A stretch of 64,000 nucleotides of DNA from Ostrinia nubilalis (Eukaryota; Arthropoda; Insecta; Lepidoptera; Crambidae): positions 6,178,001-6,242,000 of the forward strand of contig NC_087119.1 in assembly GCF_963855985.1 (NCBI RefSeq), written 5' to 3'. Of this stretch, positions 61,478-64,000 are shown piece by piece. A program made the translations under genes and the position numbers. A model generated the notes under the pieces. That model was given only the letters and a program-made list of their open reading frames with translations, was not told the origin of the DNA and did not search any database. The first letter of the stretch is position 1. Each line of letters opens with the position of its first letter.

Positions 61478-62616
61478 CAGGGTGGCCAAAACAGTGAGGT
61501 CTAAAAGAAAAATTTAGATTCCTTACATCAAGGTGTACCTAAATCACCCCCATGTATGTAATACGATTGTGCTTAGTTTAGGAGATAGAGTTAATTTTGT
61601 GATATTTTAAAATTTTATGACCTAGTAGGCTTTAAACATTTTTTTTTTTTTTAAGTTGACTTTTTTTAGATTTCTTTTTTTCTACAGAGTTGTTATTAAT
61701 TGCAGATGTTTGAAAAAAATAATCACCTTCCTATCTTTGATTCAAGATACAAAAGTTTTGCTAGAAACATTAAAATTATGCTTTTATCAGAACACTATCA
61801 AATTTTCAACTTAAAAGTTTAAGTAAAAAAAAGAACTTCCATAGGTCCAAAACCATTTTAAAAACTGCGCCGTTTCCTGAACATTCATAATAATACAAAA
61901 AAAACATGTACTTAATGGGCCACTATTTCTTGTAATCGGCCAACTAAAGTGGTAAGTCGGTGATTCCGTTACATGTTTTTGACTTTCTTAGAGTGAATTA
62001 ATATTGGGAATCCTCTAAGTTTACATTACGTAGAACAGATTTAGAGCAGTAACTGGACAGAACATGTTTTTATTTTCAACGAGGAAGCTCTTTCCCTTCA
62101 TCACACCTGGCGGAAACTGATGATTAGGCTGAAGGTGGAAGGGAACTTCAACTACTAAGGAACTATTATGGCTTCCTACCTCCTAATGTTTTTTTGTATT
62201 ATTATGAATGTTCAGGAAACGGCACAGTTTTTAAAATGGTTTTGGACCTATGGAAGTTCTTTTTTTTACTTAAACTTTTAAGTTGAAAATTTGATAGTGT
62301 TCTGATAAAAGCATAATTTTAATGTTTCTAGCAAAACTTTTGTATCTTGAATCAAAGATAGGAAGGTGATTATTTTTTTCAAACATCTGCAATTAATAAC
62401 AAATCTGTCGAAAAAAAGAAATCTGAAAAAAGTCAACCCAAAAAAATGATAAAAATGTTTAAAGCCTACTAGGTCACAAAATATGAAAATATCACAAAAT
62501 TAACTCTATCTCCTAAACGATGCACAATCGTATTACATACATGGGGGTGATTTAGGTACACCTCGATGTAAGGAATCTAAATTTTTCTTTTAGACCTCAC
62601 TGTTTTGGCCACCCTG
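61478..62616. mobile_element. Mariner-type foldback, about 430-bp arms
   Basis: Ends CAGGGTGGCCAAAACAGTGA are inverted and flanked by TA. Arms (61478-61908 and 62187-62616) are about 95% alike. The spacer of about 280 bp is non-coding. No transposase frame. Confidence 0.85.
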
Positions 62617-62627
62617 TATTAACCGGC

Positions 62628-62812
62628 AGACAGTGGTGACTGAGTTTGTTGCGGCGCTTCTTCTCAGCACTTGCCAAATGTTGGTCTCGAAGCGCTGGTA
62701 GGGTAAAAAGATTATGAGACATGTAGAGGCTCCTTAAGAGCAAAATGACGATTTGTAAGAACTATTTATTAGTCTAAACAAATAAAGAAATTTTGACTTT
62801 TGACTTTGACTG
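62628..62812 (+). mobile_element. Non-LTR 3' end with TTGACT tail
   Basis: GACTGAGTTTGTTGCGGCGC, TTCTTCTCAGCACTTGCCA, GGCTCCTTAAGAGC, GACGATTTGTAAG and a final TTTTGACTTTGAC. Same family as 25156-25400. Confidence 0.7.
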
Positions 62813-63215
62813 TCATATCTAATAGTCTCTCTCTGTCAATAAAAGGCAATTAATTAAATTGAGAATCTTTTTAAGATAGAATAAATTCATTAACACCAGT
62901 TAAACTATTTCCTATAAATTATTTACTTACTTGTTTACCTTCTAAAATGTCCATGACTACTTTCATTGTTTACAAATTAACACATAACAAAGACATTTTG
63001 ATGTCTATCTATTGTCCTATTAAATAAATAAATGACTACAATAGACTTTTATTTATTTATTAGGACAATCAACAAGACGTTACATATACTAAAACAATCT
63101 TCACAGCGTTTTTTGAACCTAATCTAAGTGCTACCTTCTACCTTATTTGCCAATGGTGGATTTTTAAACAGTGTCAGCACAAAAAAATAGTTTCATAAGT
63201 GAGTATTATGTTGGT
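62813..63215. other. AT-rich intergenic DNA, no gene seen
   Basis: Nothing recognised. Confidence 0.4.
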
Positions 63216-63217
63216 GT

Positions 63218-63739
63218 AATAGCATAGACAAAAGTGCTATGACGAACCTGGATAAGATCTGGAAGAACAGAGGTATTCGTCGTACAACTAAGATACTATT
63301 ACTACTATTAGTCCGAGCCCTGGTGTTCTCCATATTTATATACGGTGCCGAAACTTGGAGCCTGAGAAGCCGCGATAGCAGTAAGATCGATGCGTTTGAG
63401 ATGTGGTATTGGCGGAAATTACTCCGCATACCCTGGACTGCCATGCGAACCAACGAGTCCATATTAAAAGAGCTCAACATCACCACGCGGCTCTCCACTA
63501 TATGCCTAAAGCGTACCCTCTGTTTCTTTGGACACATTATGCGGTCTCCAAGGCATTGTCTGGAGAAACAAATTATCTTGGGGCAAATGGAAGGCAGACG
63601 CGCTCGGGGCAGGGCACCGACGAGATGGTCAGACGCGGTGAGGAGGACGGTGGGCGGGAGTTTGCATCGTGCGGTCCACACAGCTTATGACCGCAGTCTG
63701 TGGAGGAACACTGTCTGTGGTCGCGATCCTCATCAGTGA
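63218..63739 (+). pseudogene. Non-LTR reverse transcriptase, C-terminal fragment
   Basis: The open frame continues 5' of the first ATG (63239) without an obvious gene start, so this is a 5'-truncated ORF2. It reads FIYGAETWSLRSRDSSKIDA, FEMWYWRKLLRIPW, FFGHIMRSPRHCLEKQI, GRRARGRAPTRWSDAVRRTV and ends in a GSLHRAVHTAYDRSLWRN tail. That is the conserved region after the polymerase domain in lepidopteran endonuclease/reverse-transcriptase elements. The polymerase YADD and endonuclease parts are missing. The minus-strand tail at 42615-42785 comes from the same family. GA-rich repeats follow the stop. Confidence 0.8.
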
Positions 63740-64000
63740 GGGAACGAGGAAGAAGAAGAAGAATAGCATTTCGCCAGCGGCCCGATGCGAAGCTACTTAG
63801 GACTCTAATGTGGATTAAGATGACTCTAGGCACATTTAAATCTAGTACTTGAATCGATGAAAAGGAGAGAGTTCTGGGTTCATTGTCCCATATACACACA
63901 CTCTCAACTTTTTCAGGCCATTTCAATAGGCATTATCTTACTCTCTCTGCTGTGGACGAAAATGTATTTCTCTCTCTTTCAAGGGACAGGGAGGGGGGGA
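63740..64000. other. Intergenic DNA, no gene seen
   Basis: GAA-rich and GAGAG-rich low complexity at both ends of this stretch; nothing else. Confidence 0.4.

Noticed and set aside
63193..63681. 162-codon minus-strand frame
   Set aside because: Antisense shadow of the reverse-transcriptase fragment on the + strand.

Overview
The window looks like lepidopteran (moth or butterfly) nuclear DNA. It is AT-rich, has no recognisable host protein-coding gene, and is full of lepidopteran repeat types: 3' ends of non-LTR retrotransposons with the 'cgcgggc...agctagt' ending, a tRNA-headed SINE, TA-flanked mariner-type foldback MITEs, a Transib-type element, a piggyBac-like TTAA element and one intact Ty1/copia retrotransposon. 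Species assignment is inference; I could not search a database.

The only long open reading frame is the 1272-residue Gag-Pol of the copia element at 53019-57401. Its two 140-bp LTRs read as identical and it is flanked by GCTTT target duplications, so the insertion is young. Other coding matter consists of fragments: the C-terminal part of a non-LTR reverse transcriptase (63.2-63.7 kb, with relatives at 42.6, 22.3 and 8.1 kb) and a 98-residue transposase-like remnant inside a 2.37-kb Transib foldback (19770-22140).

The main structure of the window is not a transposon. From about 1.6 kb to 61.4 kb there are roughly 50 diverged copies of one module, almost all on the + strand and 170-350 bp long where adjacent. 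Each carries blocks in the same order: A (CATCCCTTTCAA-like), B (TTCTATCTCTGTT-like), C (CCCCGCGCCCCGCAC-like), E (TTATAGTTCCCTGGTAC-like), then often a TGCA-rich tail. At 9.8-12.4 kb the modules are in tight tandem. There they carry 18 evenly phased X-box-like (RFX-type) sites, alternating between two types with about 133/173-bp spacing. At 50.8-51.6 kb four copies sit at about 190-bp spacing with CACGTG and TGACGTCA motifs. At 34-42 kb, and again at 44, 52 and 57 kb, a longer subtype has an extra conserved block after E, a CCAAT box and X-boxes. The array is interrupted by the transposons listed.

Two paralogous RNA-like modules (17.3-17.5 kb on -, 23.0-23.1 kb on +) combine a tRNA-like cloverleaf, a downstream hairpin with compensatory changes, and a T-run like a Pol III terminator. 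A tRNA-Ala(GGC)-like sequence lies at 39.8-39.9 kb.

I cannot assign a function to the array. The best-supported reading is a locally amplified non-coding locus, either clustered regulatory modules or a repetitive non-coding RNA gene, with motif blocks that have diverged less than the sequence between them.
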